DNA of 64,000 nt, from positions 2,382,001 through 2,446,000 of the forward strand of contig JAYKKI010000014.1 in NCBI GenBank assembly GCA_039881145.1, read 5' to 3'. The DNA comes from Druceiella hillmani (lineage: Eukaryota > Arthropoda > Insecta > Lepidoptera > Hepialidae). Position 1 is the stretch's first letter. Every line of letters starts with the position of its first letter. Below are positions 27,001 to 38,039 of the stretch, in pieces. The notes under the pieces were generated by a model that was given only the letters and a program-made list of their open reading frames with translations, was not told the origin of the DNA and ran no database searches. The position numbers were made by a program, and so were the translations under genes.

Positions 27001-27105
27001 TTAATTTATAGACTAAAAATAAATAGATTAATAACTAAGCAGCAGTAACTCTATTTTTAATTGTTGGAAATTTAAAAAAATAAGTTTTTGCAGATCACTT
27101 CTCGC
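24065..27105. other. AT-rich DNA with small hairpins
   Basis: A 19 bp stem with one mismatch lies at 24184-24202 and 24212-24230, and an imperfect hairpin (cattatca ... tgataatg, with an inner gaaggg/cccttc) at about 24382-24441. A GC-richer open frame at 24576-24800 (74 codons) matches nothing I recognise and is not called. A (TA)n tract lies at 25560-25597. Confidence 0.5.
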
Positions 27106-27109
27106 GGAT

Positions 27110-27345
27110 ATTAAATATTTGTGGGCGGTAACCAAACTTGGAGCTTGACGCGGGGCGGAGTCCCGAAGGGCGCGCCCCGTCTTCGAATCATTCTTGCCCT
27201 AAATGATTTATATGCTTGTTTATCTAATCCGTATCCCCGTTTATCTCGCTTAAGAGCAAAACTCACGTTCGCACCGTATTATGTCGACTGCCGTGTTTGC
27301 GCGCACGCGGATATCCTGAGAGCCAAGCTACCTGTGTTAATATGC
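27110..27345. promoter_or_regulatory. CpG-rich island, candidate regulatory element
   Basis: A short GC- and CpG-rich segment includes an inverted repeat of GC-rich words (gacgcggggc and gcgccccgtc) at about 27148-27183. The plus-strand open frame across it is not recognisable as a protein. Composition is the only evidence for a regulatory role. Confidence 0.25.
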
Positions 27346-28196
27346 TGATAGCAACGACAGGCAAATCTGGATTAAGTATATTAATAATTTATTGTATTAA
27401 TGCTTATTTATTTTAAGACAGGTAGTGATTAAGGCGCTTTCGTAATTGGTACGGATGGTACATCGTCTTAGACGGTTTCAATTAAAATTAAATGATACGT
27501 AAATAATTTAGATTTTTTGTGGAAGTAAAATAAAAATGTGAAAACTCCTCAAACGTTTATGGAAAGTAGATAATTTTGGAAAACATCACTTTTTAATATG
27601 GAATAAGATGTAGTTGTAAGTAAAAAGAAATTTCTATCGTTAATTGAATACAAGTTTCGTAATTGCCTATTTCAGCAACATCAATAAATGCAGATAAACA
27701 AAATTAAGTTTAATAGAGTATCCCTCTGTAATTTTTTAGCTTTTAAATATTTAACGCAAAAAAGGTCTAAATAATTACAGTACGAATAATTAGTCGCAAT
27801 TTTTGCGGTACATTATCATTTCCGAACCTCAAGTAAATTACCAAATATTGGTACTGCTATAGATTCTTTAAATCAGGGCCAAGTTGATGATTTTCTTCTC
27901 TCTTAAGTACACCTACACACACACAGATTAGTGATTTAAGTTTGGAAACGATATTTTACTGTAATAGTTCCCACTGAATAAATACACGCATACATGTGTG
28001 CACAAACATAAATACATACAGACATGTAAATCACATTCCCTCTTTTGGCTTCACCGTAGTCAGTGCTTCAAGCGCTGTGACTTTCCATACCATATATCCA
28101 TCTACTAATATTCTAATTACTATATGTTTTTATATACCTATATATACTTACTGGCCTTCCTACCTACATAGTAATTATTGATTTTTCATTAATATT

Positions 28197-28199
<3 letters not shown>

Positions 28200-28245
<46 letters not shown>

Positions 28246-28271
28246 ATATATATATGTGTGTGTATATATAT
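28200..28271. repeat. (TA)n/(TG)n microsatellite
   Basis: Pure TA repeat with interspersed TGTG units at its right end. It lies about 130 bp outside the left arm of the large inverted repeat that begins near 28403. Confidence 0.95.
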
Positions 28272-28402
28272 AGCTAATTTCTTTTTTGTATGGCTATTAG
28301 TTCTTAAGTTAACATGCCAAAAATTTGATGTAAAACGTCTAATGTCGCATTTGGATAGGAGTAAAAAGTTCTGATGGTATGTCGTGACGTACCATTATCG
28401 AT

Positions 28403-29480
28403 AAATCGATATTAAACGCAAAAGACCTCGTATGATTCGCCTTTCTACTGTTTAGTTTAGAATTATAACAGTCATTTATGTTACTACAATATTAGGCAAA
28501 AATTATATCAGAACATTAATAACCACATTTATAAAAATTTAGCGTAGCGAAAAACTTCGGTATCCTATAAATTTTGAACTATTTGTTTCATAAAAGATTT
28601 ACAACACCAAACTGTATGATATTGAATGATAGACTTTGTTTACTACTTTTGTTCTTCTTCTTTTATTTGTGTGTTATATCGCAAAAAATATTTTTGGAAA
28701 ATTTTAAAATATATTTTCAAAAAAACTAATGGTACGAAAAAATGTTGTACGTAAGTGTTGTAGAGAATTCAATTCCCTGTTACAAAGATTTATATTTTTT
28801 ATCGTAAACCACAAATTATATGAGATATCATGCAATTTGAGTCTTTGAAAATGGCGGATTTAGCAAATTTTCCACTTTTTGCCATTTTCCGAAAATGTTT
28901 CATTATATTTTTGATCTACCGTCAATATTATTAGATACCTTAACTATAAAACATATTTCTTGATGGAATATAAGCTTTTTTACGTTTAAATTTAGGATAA
29001 TATTTTTTTGTCCACAAATTGGTGTTTCTCATTTTGGAAACATTATAATTATTTTATGCATTACTGATGAAATAAAACTAACATTGTTTATTTCTCAATC
29101 ATAATTACAGTTAAAAATTGCATTGTCCATAAAGAAACGCTAAACTGTAAAATCGACTTTTCTTCTAGTGAAATTAAATTTACATTGTTCATTCATTATT
29201 CAAGGCCCGATAAAACCACCGCTTGGTTTACATGCACGCAGGATGTTAAACCCTTTCATTGACGTTAAAATATTGTATATCGGAAATGAGATTAGATACG
29301 AAGAAAATCATGAATAATAATCGTCTTAGCGACCCATAAAAATGCACCAATTTGACAACCTATATAGATCTATATTACCTGCATTAATTTTTCTTTTATA
29401 AGATAAATTAATTATTTAAATCTGATTTATGGTCAAAGCACATATGACAGCAATTTCTAATTAATATGTGTTGATTAAAC
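28403..29480 (+). repeat. Left arm of large inverted repeat
   Basis: Partner of 31792-32851 in reverse complement. The arm contains a phrase set (ttgatctaccgtcaatatta, atttcttgatggaatataag) found again in the right arm with a few changes. The inner limit is taken where ttgattaaac stops matching. No coding capacity is recognised. Confidence 0.85.
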
Positions 29481-29581
29481 GTGGTGGTGGCAGGGACTTT
29501 CCAATAATTAGGAGTAAATTCATCGAGTAAGGACTCGTTTTACTTTTGTTAACGTAAGGAAAAACAAAATAAATAGGTAGA

Positions 29582-29586
<5 letters not shown>

Positions 29587-29641
<55 letters not shown>
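29587..29641. repeat. (TA)n tract at the LINE fragment's 3' side
   Basis: Pure TA repeat of about 27 units. It abuts the point where the minus-strand reverse transcriptase frame ends, and a similar tract borders the other end of the LINE fragment. Confidence 0.95.
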
Positions 29642-29643
<2 letters not shown>

Positions 29644-31248
29644 GGCCTGCACCCTCTTCAACTTGTCGTCAATGTCTCTGAAGCGTCCCGCCAGAAGTCA
29701 AATGTCATCCGCGAAGTCTAGGTCCTCCAATCTGTCTGTCATTCCCCACTGGATTCCTTGTCTTCTGCCATTTATGATTTTCCGCATCACCCTGTCAAGG
29801 ACAAGCAGGAATAGTGTTGGGGAAAGAATGCACCCCTGTCTTACGCCTGTATTGTCGCTGATGGGACTGCGTCAGGGTTCCCTCGTGCAAGACTTGACAC
29901 TGGTAGTCCGTGTACATCTCCTTGATGATGTTGAGTATTTTCATGGGATGCCATACTCTGCCAGGGTGTTCCACATGACTGTTCTGTTGACGGAGTCAAA
30001 TACCTTCTCGAAGTCAATGAAGGTGAGGTACAGGGTGTTCTGCCATTCCGAGCCTTGTTCTAGGATGATCCTCAAGGTGTTTATGAGATCCACGCAGCTC
30101 CTGTGTTTTCGGAAGCCCGCCTGCTCTTTTCTGAGTCGCTGTTTCCTTGATGCGCTCCAATATGACGCGGGAGAGAATTTTGCTAGGTGCTGAGAGGAGA
30201 GTAATGCTCCGCCAGTTGTTACAATCGGCAATGTCACCTTTCTTGGGCAGCTTGACTATGATTCCCCTTTTCCACTCAGTAGGTAGCTTCTCTTCGCTCC
30301 AAATTTTCTCTAACAGTGGTTTAAGAAGTTTGGCTGTTGTCCCACCGTCGGCCTTAAGTATTTGTGGGGTGATGCCGTCAATGCCTGGTGCCTTGCCGGA
30401 TTTTATCTCCTTTAGTGCTTCCACAATCTCTTCCTGAGACGGTGGGTGCACAGATATGTCTGGGTCGCTGTCCTCTCCGTCACTTAAGTGCACTGTTGTA
30501 TCCGAACCTCGGTTAAGAACTTCGGTGAAGTGTTCCTCCCATCTGCTGAGTTGATTTTCCGTCGAGGTAAGCAACGTTCCGTCCTTGTTTCTACTTTTTG
30601 AGTTTCGGAAGCCTTTCCTTGCTAGTGCTTTTGTGATACCATAGAGTTCTTTCGCATCCCCTTTTTTAGCTGCGTCTTCTACTTTCTGCCCAAGGTCTTC
30701 TATCCCCGGTTAAGCAAGCTCTTCAGTCCCTCCTCACGCTCCGTTTCACCTTCCTGTCGGCATCAGCGTACTGTGCCTAGGCAGCCGCCTTCTGCTGTCG
30801 AGTCCTACTGTTGTTCATAAGACTCTTGGCGTCCTTTCTCTTTCCAATATCTGACCAGGTTCCTTCTGATATCTAGTCCTTCTTTTTAGGGTCCTTGTAC
30901 CCCAGCACTTCTTCATTGGTTGCTATGTAGACATATTTTGTCCTTGTCCAAGAGTTTTCCACTGTATCGATCTCTTCGGACTTTAAGGCTTGGAATCGGT
31001 TCTTTAGTTCCACTTGAAACTGCTGGCGGATGTTTTCGTCCTTTAGTTTCGCCACGTCAAACTTTTTTTTCCTGTTCTGGAACTTTCTGTGGAACTGGGC
31101 GACAATTTTCATTTTGAAGTCAGCTATTACCAGGTGGTGATTGCTGCTAATGTCTGCTCCGCGTTTGTTCCGCACATTTCTCACTGATCTCCGAAATTTT
31201 CGACTGAATGCCATGTGGTCGATTTAGTATTCAGTCGAAAATTTTTAT
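29642..31248 (-). pseudogene. Non-LTR retrotransposon fragment (endonuclease end to RT), dead
   Basis: Read on the minus strand. At about 31245-31100 it encodes the end of an AP-like endonuclease: an IDH motif and a SSNHHLV motif where active families have SDHH. A charged linker follows to about 30580, then reverse transcriptase with KSGKAPGIDGI (about 30400), KLPKKGDIADCNNWRSITLL (about 30240), EQAGFRKHRSC, FIDFEKVFDSVNR (motif A, about 30000), TGVRQGCILSPTLF (about 29850) and the catalytic LDFADD (about 29725). It is broken by an in-frame stop before IDH, stops after KKD (about 30872) and in the linker, frameshifts near 30140-30170 and 29860, and a TGA right after FADDI. Both element ends are missing: nothing follows the RT core before the (TA)n tract. 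An active copy would nick DNA and copy its RNA at the nick. Clade is not assigned; the motif style matches a LINE family common in arthropods and other invertebrates. Confidence 0.88.
31194..31243. repeat. Short inverted repeat at LINE 5' break
   Basis: The phrase aaattttcgactgaat (right side of the LINE coding end) reappears inverted as attcagtcgaaaattt about 18 bp away. Part of it is coding on the minus strand (AFSRKF on one side, STE on the other), so the symmetry may be partly chance, but it sits exactly at the truncation point next to a (TA)n tract. Confidence 0.65.
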
Positions 31249-31250
31249 TG

Positions 31251-31252
<2 letters not shown>

Positions 31253-31299
<47 letters not shown>

Positions 31300-31311
31300 A
31301 TATATATATAT
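31253..31311. repeat. (TA)n tract at the LINE fragment's 5' side
   Basis: TA repeat interrupted once by TTTA, mirroring the tract at 29587-29641. Confidence 0.95.
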
Positions 31312-31791
31312 ACGTATTCACCCAAATAATGCAAACGGGAAATCGTTCAAAAAAATAGAGCGTGTCACCCACGTAGGCAAACTTTTCTTATTGAATTAGC
31401 TAGTGCAAAGTTGGACCTTTCCACTCTCGGGTCCCGTGGGAAGCGCTTCGTAGTTGGTCCACGCGCGGAGCCACGTTTTGTTTGCAGAAATATTGAATTT
31501 TTCAATCCGCACAGTGTGTAAATATTACGGTTCGTTTAATGAAATATTGTAGGTTTCGCCTTTTTTTAGAAAATTGTTCTCGACGTCAATTTACTAAATG
31601 CATAGTTTGAAGAATGTGTACAAAAATTAAGATATTTTGAAAGGAATTTTTAAGATTTTCGTTTTTTCATTTCCGCGTTCGTTTCTTCCTCTGGATGAAA
31701 TTTACCTTAGACAATTTAATAAAACCTCAGTGATAATACTTCAGCGCTCGGAAATTTTCTATAAACAAAAACAATTTTAATGTATTTTATC
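31312..31791. other. Interior spacer between LINE fragment and right arm
   Basis: About 480 bp without a gene. A GC-richer portion at 31400-31480 (gtcccgtgggaagcgcttcg) is of unknown origin. The sequence is not repeated in the left half of the element. Confidence 0.5.
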
Positions 31792-32851
31792 TGTTTAATC
31801 AATACATATTAATTAGAAATTGCTGTCATTTGCATTTTGACCATAGTTCAGATTTAAATAATTAATTTATTTTATAACAAAAAAATTAATGCAGGTAATA
31901 TAGATCTATATAGGTTGTCAAATTGGTGCATCTTTTATGGGTCGCTAAGAACAAAATAAAACGATTATTCATGATTTTCTTCGTATCTAATCTCATTTCC
32001 GATATATAATATTTTAACGTCAATGAAAGGGTTTATCATTCTGCGTGCATGTAAACCAAGCGGTCGTTTTATCGGGCCTTGAATAATGAATGAACAATGT
32101 AAATTTAATTTCACTAGAAGAAAACTCCATTTTACAGTTTAGCGTTTCTTTATGGACAATGCAATTTTTAACTGTAATTATGATTGAGGAATAAACAATG
32201 TCAGTTTTAATTCATCAGTAATGCATAAATTAATTATAATGTTTCCGAAATGAGAAACACCAATTTGTGGACTAAAAAAAATGTTTCTAAATTTAAACGT
32301 AAAAAAGCTTATATTCCAACAAGAAATATGTTTTATAGTTAAGGTATCTAATAATATTGACGGTAGATCAAAAATATAATGAAACATTTTCGGAAAATGG
32401 CAAGAGAGGGAAAATTTGCTAAATCCGCCATTTTAAAAGACTCAAATTGCATGATATTTCATATAATTTGTGGTTTACGATAAAAAATATAATCTTCATA
32501 AGAGGGAATTGAATTCTCTACGACACTTACATTTTTTCATACAATTAGTTTTTTTGAAAATATATTTTAAAATATTACAAAAATATTTTTTGCGATATAA
32601 CACACAAACAAAAGTAGTAAACAAAGTGTGTCCTTAAATATCATACAAGTTTGGTGTTATTAATCTTTTCACGAAACAAATAGTTCTAAATTTATAGGAT
32701 CCCAAGGTTTTTCGCTGCGCTAAATTTTTATAATTGTGGCTATTAATGTTCTGACATAATTTTTGCCTAATATTGTAGTGACATAAATTACTGTTATAAT
32801 TGTAAACTAAATAGTAGAAAGGCGAATTATTTTTGCATTTAATATCGATTT
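31792..32851 (-). repeat. Right arm of large inverted repeat
   Basis: Reverse complement of 28403-29480. It keeps an open frame of 69 codons on the minus strand (32178-32387) where the left arm has a stop in the same frame. No protein family is recognisable, so this is treated as chance. Confidence 0.85.
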
Positions 32852-32997
32852 AACTGAACCTCTCTCTCTGTAAACGTTCTCGGAAGGCTTTAGTGTTCAA
32901 CTATTCAGGTATTTCCAATACACAATTAACCCATTACAAACTTATGGTACAAACCATGGTACGAAAGAAATAGTTAGCCGCCATGGGATGCCTGGGA

Positions 32998-33056
32998 GAT
33001 GTGAAACATCTAAATTTTTTTAATAATTTTATATTGAAATATTTTTATATGAACGA
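32998..33056 (+). repeat. Dispersed repeat fragment, copy 1
   Basis: The phrases gatgtgaaacat, ctaaattttttt, tattgaaatatttttat and gaacga occur in the same order at 40866-40920. Flanks differ. The family is not identified. Confidence 0.6.
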
Positions 33057-33862
33057 TGTACGAGATACAATACAATTTGTATTTTTCAAAATGGTGAATT
33101 TAGAAATGAAGAGCTTTTTAAATCTACTTCATGCCGTTTTCCAAAAATAATCCTGTTCTTGTCCACAAGCGAAAAACCACAAAAAGTGTGCACTATTTAC
33201 AAATTCCTGTCACTATTCCTGGTGCTATTTCATATTTCTCCAGACATAAATTACGTTTTCAGATAACTATTTATCAAAGAAACAACTCGTACATAAAATC
33301 GTAAATCTCTGCCACACAGACGAAACCACAAACATAAACTAATGTATAAACGATCTAGTCATTTATATCTGTTTTCCTTAAAACGATCTAATCTAGTTTA
33401 GCAATGTTTTTAACACCGATTAATATAAACTGGTAATTCGAATTTTTCATTATCTGTTTGAAATAGTTAATCCTACATGCATATTGCTAGTAGTGTTTTC
33501 ACCTAAACACACCAATGAGCTGCTGAACCAGAAACAAATCTATAAATAACTGTTATGGACGCTGAATCACCCAGGAATGTTTCTCAGCTGATTTTATTCA
33601 ATCTAGTTTGGATATGCTAGTTTTAAATTACGACCGACCAAACAATTTATTATGATAAATATTTGATGTATGAATTAAATAATAAGGACAGGTACTCACT
33701 TTCAAACGTTCCGTTTGTATTTACTTCAAGATAACACAATGTTTTCGGCAATGCGGTTAATTTAAATCTAATTCACAATTATTAAAATAAAAAGTGTTCC
33801 TCGACCACGGAACGTGATAATAGTCACTCTTACAATCAGTGATTCAATAAAAGAAAGAATAC

Positions 33863-34040
33863 TGAATATATTTGGCATTAATTTTGTAGAAATTCATAAT
33901 TAAATTTATTATTATTTCTACTTTACGTGTAATGCGCTAATACAACGTGGGATGTTGTAATATAATGAAACCTAGATCATGGTAAAGGATTTAAATAAAC
34001 TAGAAATAATACTACACCACTTAGTTTCATTTAATTGTGG
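33863..34040 (-). mobile_element. Palindromic hammerhead retroposon, copy C (decayed)
   Basis: The tail (tgaatatatttggcattaat) is at the left and the palindrome arm end (ttagtttcatttaattgtgg) at the right, giving minus orientation. The left arm is mostly deleted and the centre is rearranged. The right arm keeps helix II and GAAA-CCUAG-like segments but has lost CUGAAGA, so no ribozyme is predicted. An aagaata phrase lies on both sides (about 33855 and 34046) but does not abut the right end, so a target duplication is doubtful. Confidence 0.68.
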
Positions 34041-34989
34041 AAATTAAGAATATTAAACGATTTTAATGAATTGATGTCAAAACGTCCAAACTACACGAAG
34101 CACATAATGTGACATACCAAAACAGGCATTACATTTTCGCCATTTTCTCCATAGTTTAAAAAACAAAAAGCTTTCTAATTCTATTAAATAACCTCGCAAA
34201 TTTTACATTTGTTTTTTTCCAACTTTTAAATAATTGATAAATTAAATAAGAGCTTTTAATTACCTACTCAATTTAATCAGATCAGTACTGCAAAATTAGT
34301 AAAATTAATGTAAATTTCTACCTTTATCAATTAACACGATTTAGACATTTAAAACTAATTCCGGACCTTTCAGTTTAAATACCCTAAAAATAAATATCTT
34401 TGTATGCAATGTTCTCTTGTGGAATTCATTAAATACGTCTCTTTAGTACGGGGCATGTAGCCAAACGATCGTTTGAAAATCTATAAATTCAACTAAAATA
34501 TTTTACTTTGTCTTCAAGGTTTTACATCAGCAATAGAAATATCAGCTTCACCAGGAATCGTACTGAAACTCGTGAGAATTGCATTGTAACCTAGCATGCC
34601 TCCACCATGATATACTTGATTTAATTTATTACCATTCAAATAGATGACTGTATGATCATCTCCATTAATTTTCTCCAGTCATTTTGAATAGGCTCCATAA
34701 ATTTCGTATTCCGTCCGGAACATTAAAATCTAAATTATTATTATAAAACACTTTATGCGATCGTAAGCTATAAACGCAGAAACATAAATTGATCCAAATC
34801 ATTTGGCTTGCACCCAAATGTCATAAACTGCATTCACATTAATCAAACTCTATATTTGCACTTAACACTCAATATACAATAAGAAAATTCTAATATGTGT
34901 TAAACTTTGCGTTTCAAATCAAGTGTTTTCTATATACTATTGCATTTTATTTATATTTATACGATAACATTAAATTCGACAATGACTTT

Positions 34990-35490
34990 CTTAATTAACT
35001 CACACTTGGAAGCATTAAAATACTCGCGAAGCCGCCGCCTACAGCAATCATCCCCTTGCGGCACGCCAAATGGCCATTTCATTTCCTTAACCGTGGCATA
35101 AAATCCTAACCTTAATGAAATAACCCGTATTCCCAATAGGGCAGGGCAAGTGAATTGCGTGAAAAGTGCGGCGGCGTCGTATAAATGATGGATAGGACGG
35201 AGCGGCAACGCTCGCGGTTCGGTATATCTCGGCCTCGCGATTAAAACTTCATAAGGCTTCAGCGGCGCCGGGCGTCGGCCGCTCGTGACAGATCAAAACG
35301 CAATATCATGCGAGCCGCCCGTAATTACAGAGGCGACATGTTTGTGCAGCTTAGCGCCAGCTTTCCGTGTTCTATTTATGTCTCGGTTCGAACGTCGATA
35401 AGTGCCGGTTCCATTGTTGAAAATTCCGCTCTGAATTGGGTGCGAGGATTTTTCTTTACATACGTGGAAAGCAATGCTTTTGTTCGTTAG
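34990..35490. promoter_or_regulatory. CpG-rich island, strong candidate regulatory element
   Basis: About 500 bp rich in CpG within DNA that is otherwise strongly AT-rich. It contains homeodomain-like words (taattac, cttaatga) and repeated gcggcg/cgccgc words. Open frames occur on both strands in several registers, none recognisable, which is the pattern of GC-rich noncoding DNA rather than an exon. A developmental enhancer or the CpG-rich flank of an unseen promoter would look like this. No transcript evidence is available in the sequence. Confidence 0.35.
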
Positions 35491-35499
35491 AGCGCTTTC

Positions 35500-36030
35500 A
35501 GTTTTTTCGTGTTTTACTTTATAACAACGGTTTTGCAAACAGTTTTAATTAATTTAAGTTGATCGTCAAGTAAGCTAAGATTACACGCAAAAGTAGGCCG
35601 TACCTATTGATCTATAATAAAAAACAGAAAGTTATTTGAATGTGAATAAAGAAAATAAACTTCGTATGAATGCGCTCTAATATTTCTTAAATTTAATTTA
35701 TATAACGAACTCGAGTGAATCAGCTACTTGACATTTAATGATATTCTGAATATGTAGCGTTCGATTGCTTATATTTTCTTTTTCTTTGAGTTATTATTTC
35801 GTTTCAGTATCCCTAAAGTAAGTGAATAGTCTTTAAAATTATATTTAATTAATTATCTAGATTTTGGGTTAATAAAATTTTGTTCTCATATCACCAGCCC
35901 ATTTTAGTTTGGTTGAAGTAAATAGAAAAAAAAATGAATATAAATTTGAACTAAAGAACTTTAATTGTATTTCGAGGAATGTAAAATACGAAATCCACAT
36001 TTTATAGTGTTATTAAGTATATGTAGTATG
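35500..36030. other. AT-rich spacer, nothing recognised
   Basis: About 530 bp without open frames of note, repeats or RNA signatures, between the CpG-rich island and the RNase H-region relic. Confidence 0.5.
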
Positions 36031-36035
36031 TAGTG

Positions 36036-36425
36036 TATTTGAATAATACTAGAATTACCCTTGGCGATGTAAATGTCTATGCAAGGTACTATTTACCAGA
36101 AAAGGTCATCGAAAAAGTCTATCAGATATATGAAATTACCATAAATAGTGTGCCCACTAATACCATCACAAGACTTAGAACTGGGCACTTTCAAGGCATG
36201 AAAATCAATCCTGATGGTATTAGAAACTATCGTCCCTATAATAATTGTGACCTCCCCCTCAATCCAGACCATATTATTAGTTGTACGATTTTGAGATCTC
36301 TGTTTGATCTCGGAGAATTTCCATTCAGCGGACAGCTCTACTCCGAAAATATCATTAATATCGCCATATGTGTAATTTCTGCTCGTGGATATTTGGAGCC
36401 GCTCCTTATACTTATGTGGACATGA
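36036..36425 (+). pseudogene. LINE RNase H / C-terminal region relic
   Basis: An open frame of about 130 codons has no ATG at its left end (the first codon of the open stretch is GTG). It contains RLRTGHFQGMKINPDGIRNY followed by a CDLPLNP-DHIISC motif at about 36245-36285. Order and spacing resemble the segment after RNase H in arthropod LINE-type polyproteins, which normally has C-x2-C, then L-x-P-x-H-I-x2-C. Here the first cysteine position is tyrosine (YNNC). No RT or catalytic RNase H residues are visible nearby, so this is an isolated piece. A domesticated host protein of the same ancestry cannot be excluded. The antisense frame of 112 codons is its shadow. Confidence 0.5.
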
Positions 36426-37369
36426 CACCAACCAACGTTATGTAGTAAATTTCATGATAATAAAATATTTTAGTTATTAGAATGTATAACACAGGATATA
36501 TACATTTCATATACCACTAGATAGATATATTTCATATGGGTTAAGTTATTCCAAACATTTAACGAATTTTCTATAACTAAATTTTTTTATTTTGCTGTAA
36601 CAACTTACCTTCTCAACATTTTTCAATATTACGTGAAAAAATAATTACTACTCATAATTAACATCTATCTGTATATATTTCACAACTTCCTACTTTGACA
36701 TATTTCCTTTCCTCTTTCAATCGGCACGCTTACCCTTTATTCACGATTAAAATACTTATTTTTTCGCTGAGTTATTCTTAGGTTGGCAACTTATAAACCC
36801 GCTATCTATGTACACAAACTTTTCAACTTTTTGCATACAATCAAAGATCAATGATTAATTTTGTCAAATATTACATTTTTGTCTAGCTACACCTTTGCCT
36901 CTACCTTTTCGCCATTGGCGTTTACGCTCAAAATTAACATAAGCCTCCCACTTTTTACCTCCTGTAACCAGATACTCTAGCCTCTCGTTGGTACGATGGG
37001 AACTCAGCAGCTCCAAGCACACATTAGCTCTCCTCAGAAGTTGAAAGGGTGTTAGCTCATGTGGTATCCAAACGGAATATTGTCAATTCTTTCTCAAAAC
37101 CGGAAGTTATTTTTCCATAGAAGTATAAGAGGATGAAAATATATCTGCCAAACAACACGCATTAATCTAGGATCTGTTTCAATAAGGCTTTCAAATTTTT
37201 CTGAATCAACTGTGTGACAGGTCAAAATTCCCTTCTTTGAATCTTTGGAATCAGCGCTCGGCTGTGTCGAAAGAGGGCATACTTTCACTCACCGTTGTGT
37301 ATATTTTACGTGATGCCTCTCTGGTGTTTCACCTTAAATAAAATACATAAAGAAATAAATCTCTAAGTT

Positions 37370-38032
37370 TACTTTGAAATACTTCCATTTTTAATTCATT
37401 CTATACACGCCGATTACAAAGACATAAAGAAAGAATTCATTAAGTTTACTTTGTAACATAAAGAAAGAAATAACATAAAGACAGAATTCTCTAAGTTTAC
37501 TTTGACTTTAAATAAAATACATAAAGAAAGAATTAATAAAATACATAAAGAAAGAATGTAACATAAAGAAAGAATTCTCTAAGTTTACTTTGACCTTAAA
37601 TAAAATACATAAAGAAAGAATTAATAAAATACATAAAGAAAGAATGTAACATAAAGAAAGAATTCTCTAAGTTTACTTTGACCTTAAATAAAATACATAA
37701 AGAAAGAATGTAAAATAAAGAAAGAATGTAACATAAAGAAAGAATTCTTAAGTTTACTTAAATAAAATACATAAAGAAAGAATGTAAGTTCACTTAAATA
37801 AAATACATAAAGAAAGAATGTAACTTAAGAAAGAATGTAAGTTTACTTAAATAAAATACATAAAGAAAGAATGTAACTTAAGTTTACTTAAATAAAATAC
37901 ATAAAGAAAGAATGTAACACAAAGAAAGAATTCTTAAATAAAATACATAAAGAAAGAATGTAACATAAAGAAAGAATTCTCTAAGTTTACTTTGAAATAC
38001 TTCCATTTTTAATTCATTCTATACACGCTGAT
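37370..38032. repeat. Irregular minisatellite built on ataaagaaagaa
   Basis: The unit cataaagaaagaatgtaa recurs many times, mixed with taaataaaatacataaagaa and attctctaagtttactttga segments in varying order. Both ends carry the same flank phrase (gaaatacttccatttttaat then tcattctatacacgc, at about 37376 and 37993), so the flanking unique sequence was duplicated along with the array. Confidence 0.93.
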
Positions 38033-38039
38033 TATTCCA

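Larger units (their letters stand above)
28403..32851. mobile_element. 4.4 kb element with ~1.07 kb inverted arms
   Basis: The left arm (about 28403-29480) and right arm (about 31792-32851) are inverted copies, similar along their full length with scattered substitutions and small indels. Landmarks are aaatcgatattaaa at both outer ends, attcgcctttctact, aattttccgaaaatg-type phrases and acgtttaaattta. The ~2.3 kb interior holds two (TA)n tracts and a dead LINE fragment on the minus strand. No transposase is recognised. It resembles a foldback or long-TIR DNA transposon that acquired LINE sequence. I could not find a target duplication outside the arms, so the ends are approximate. Confidence 0.8.

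Noticed and set aside
29663..30437. Plus-strand frames of 176 and 96 codons
   Set aside because: They are antisense shadows of the minus-strand reverse transcriptase, whose conserved motifs are clear.
32178..32387. 69-codon minus-strand frame in the right arm as a transposon gene
   Set aside because: The equivalent frame in the left arm has a stop, and no transposase motif is visible.
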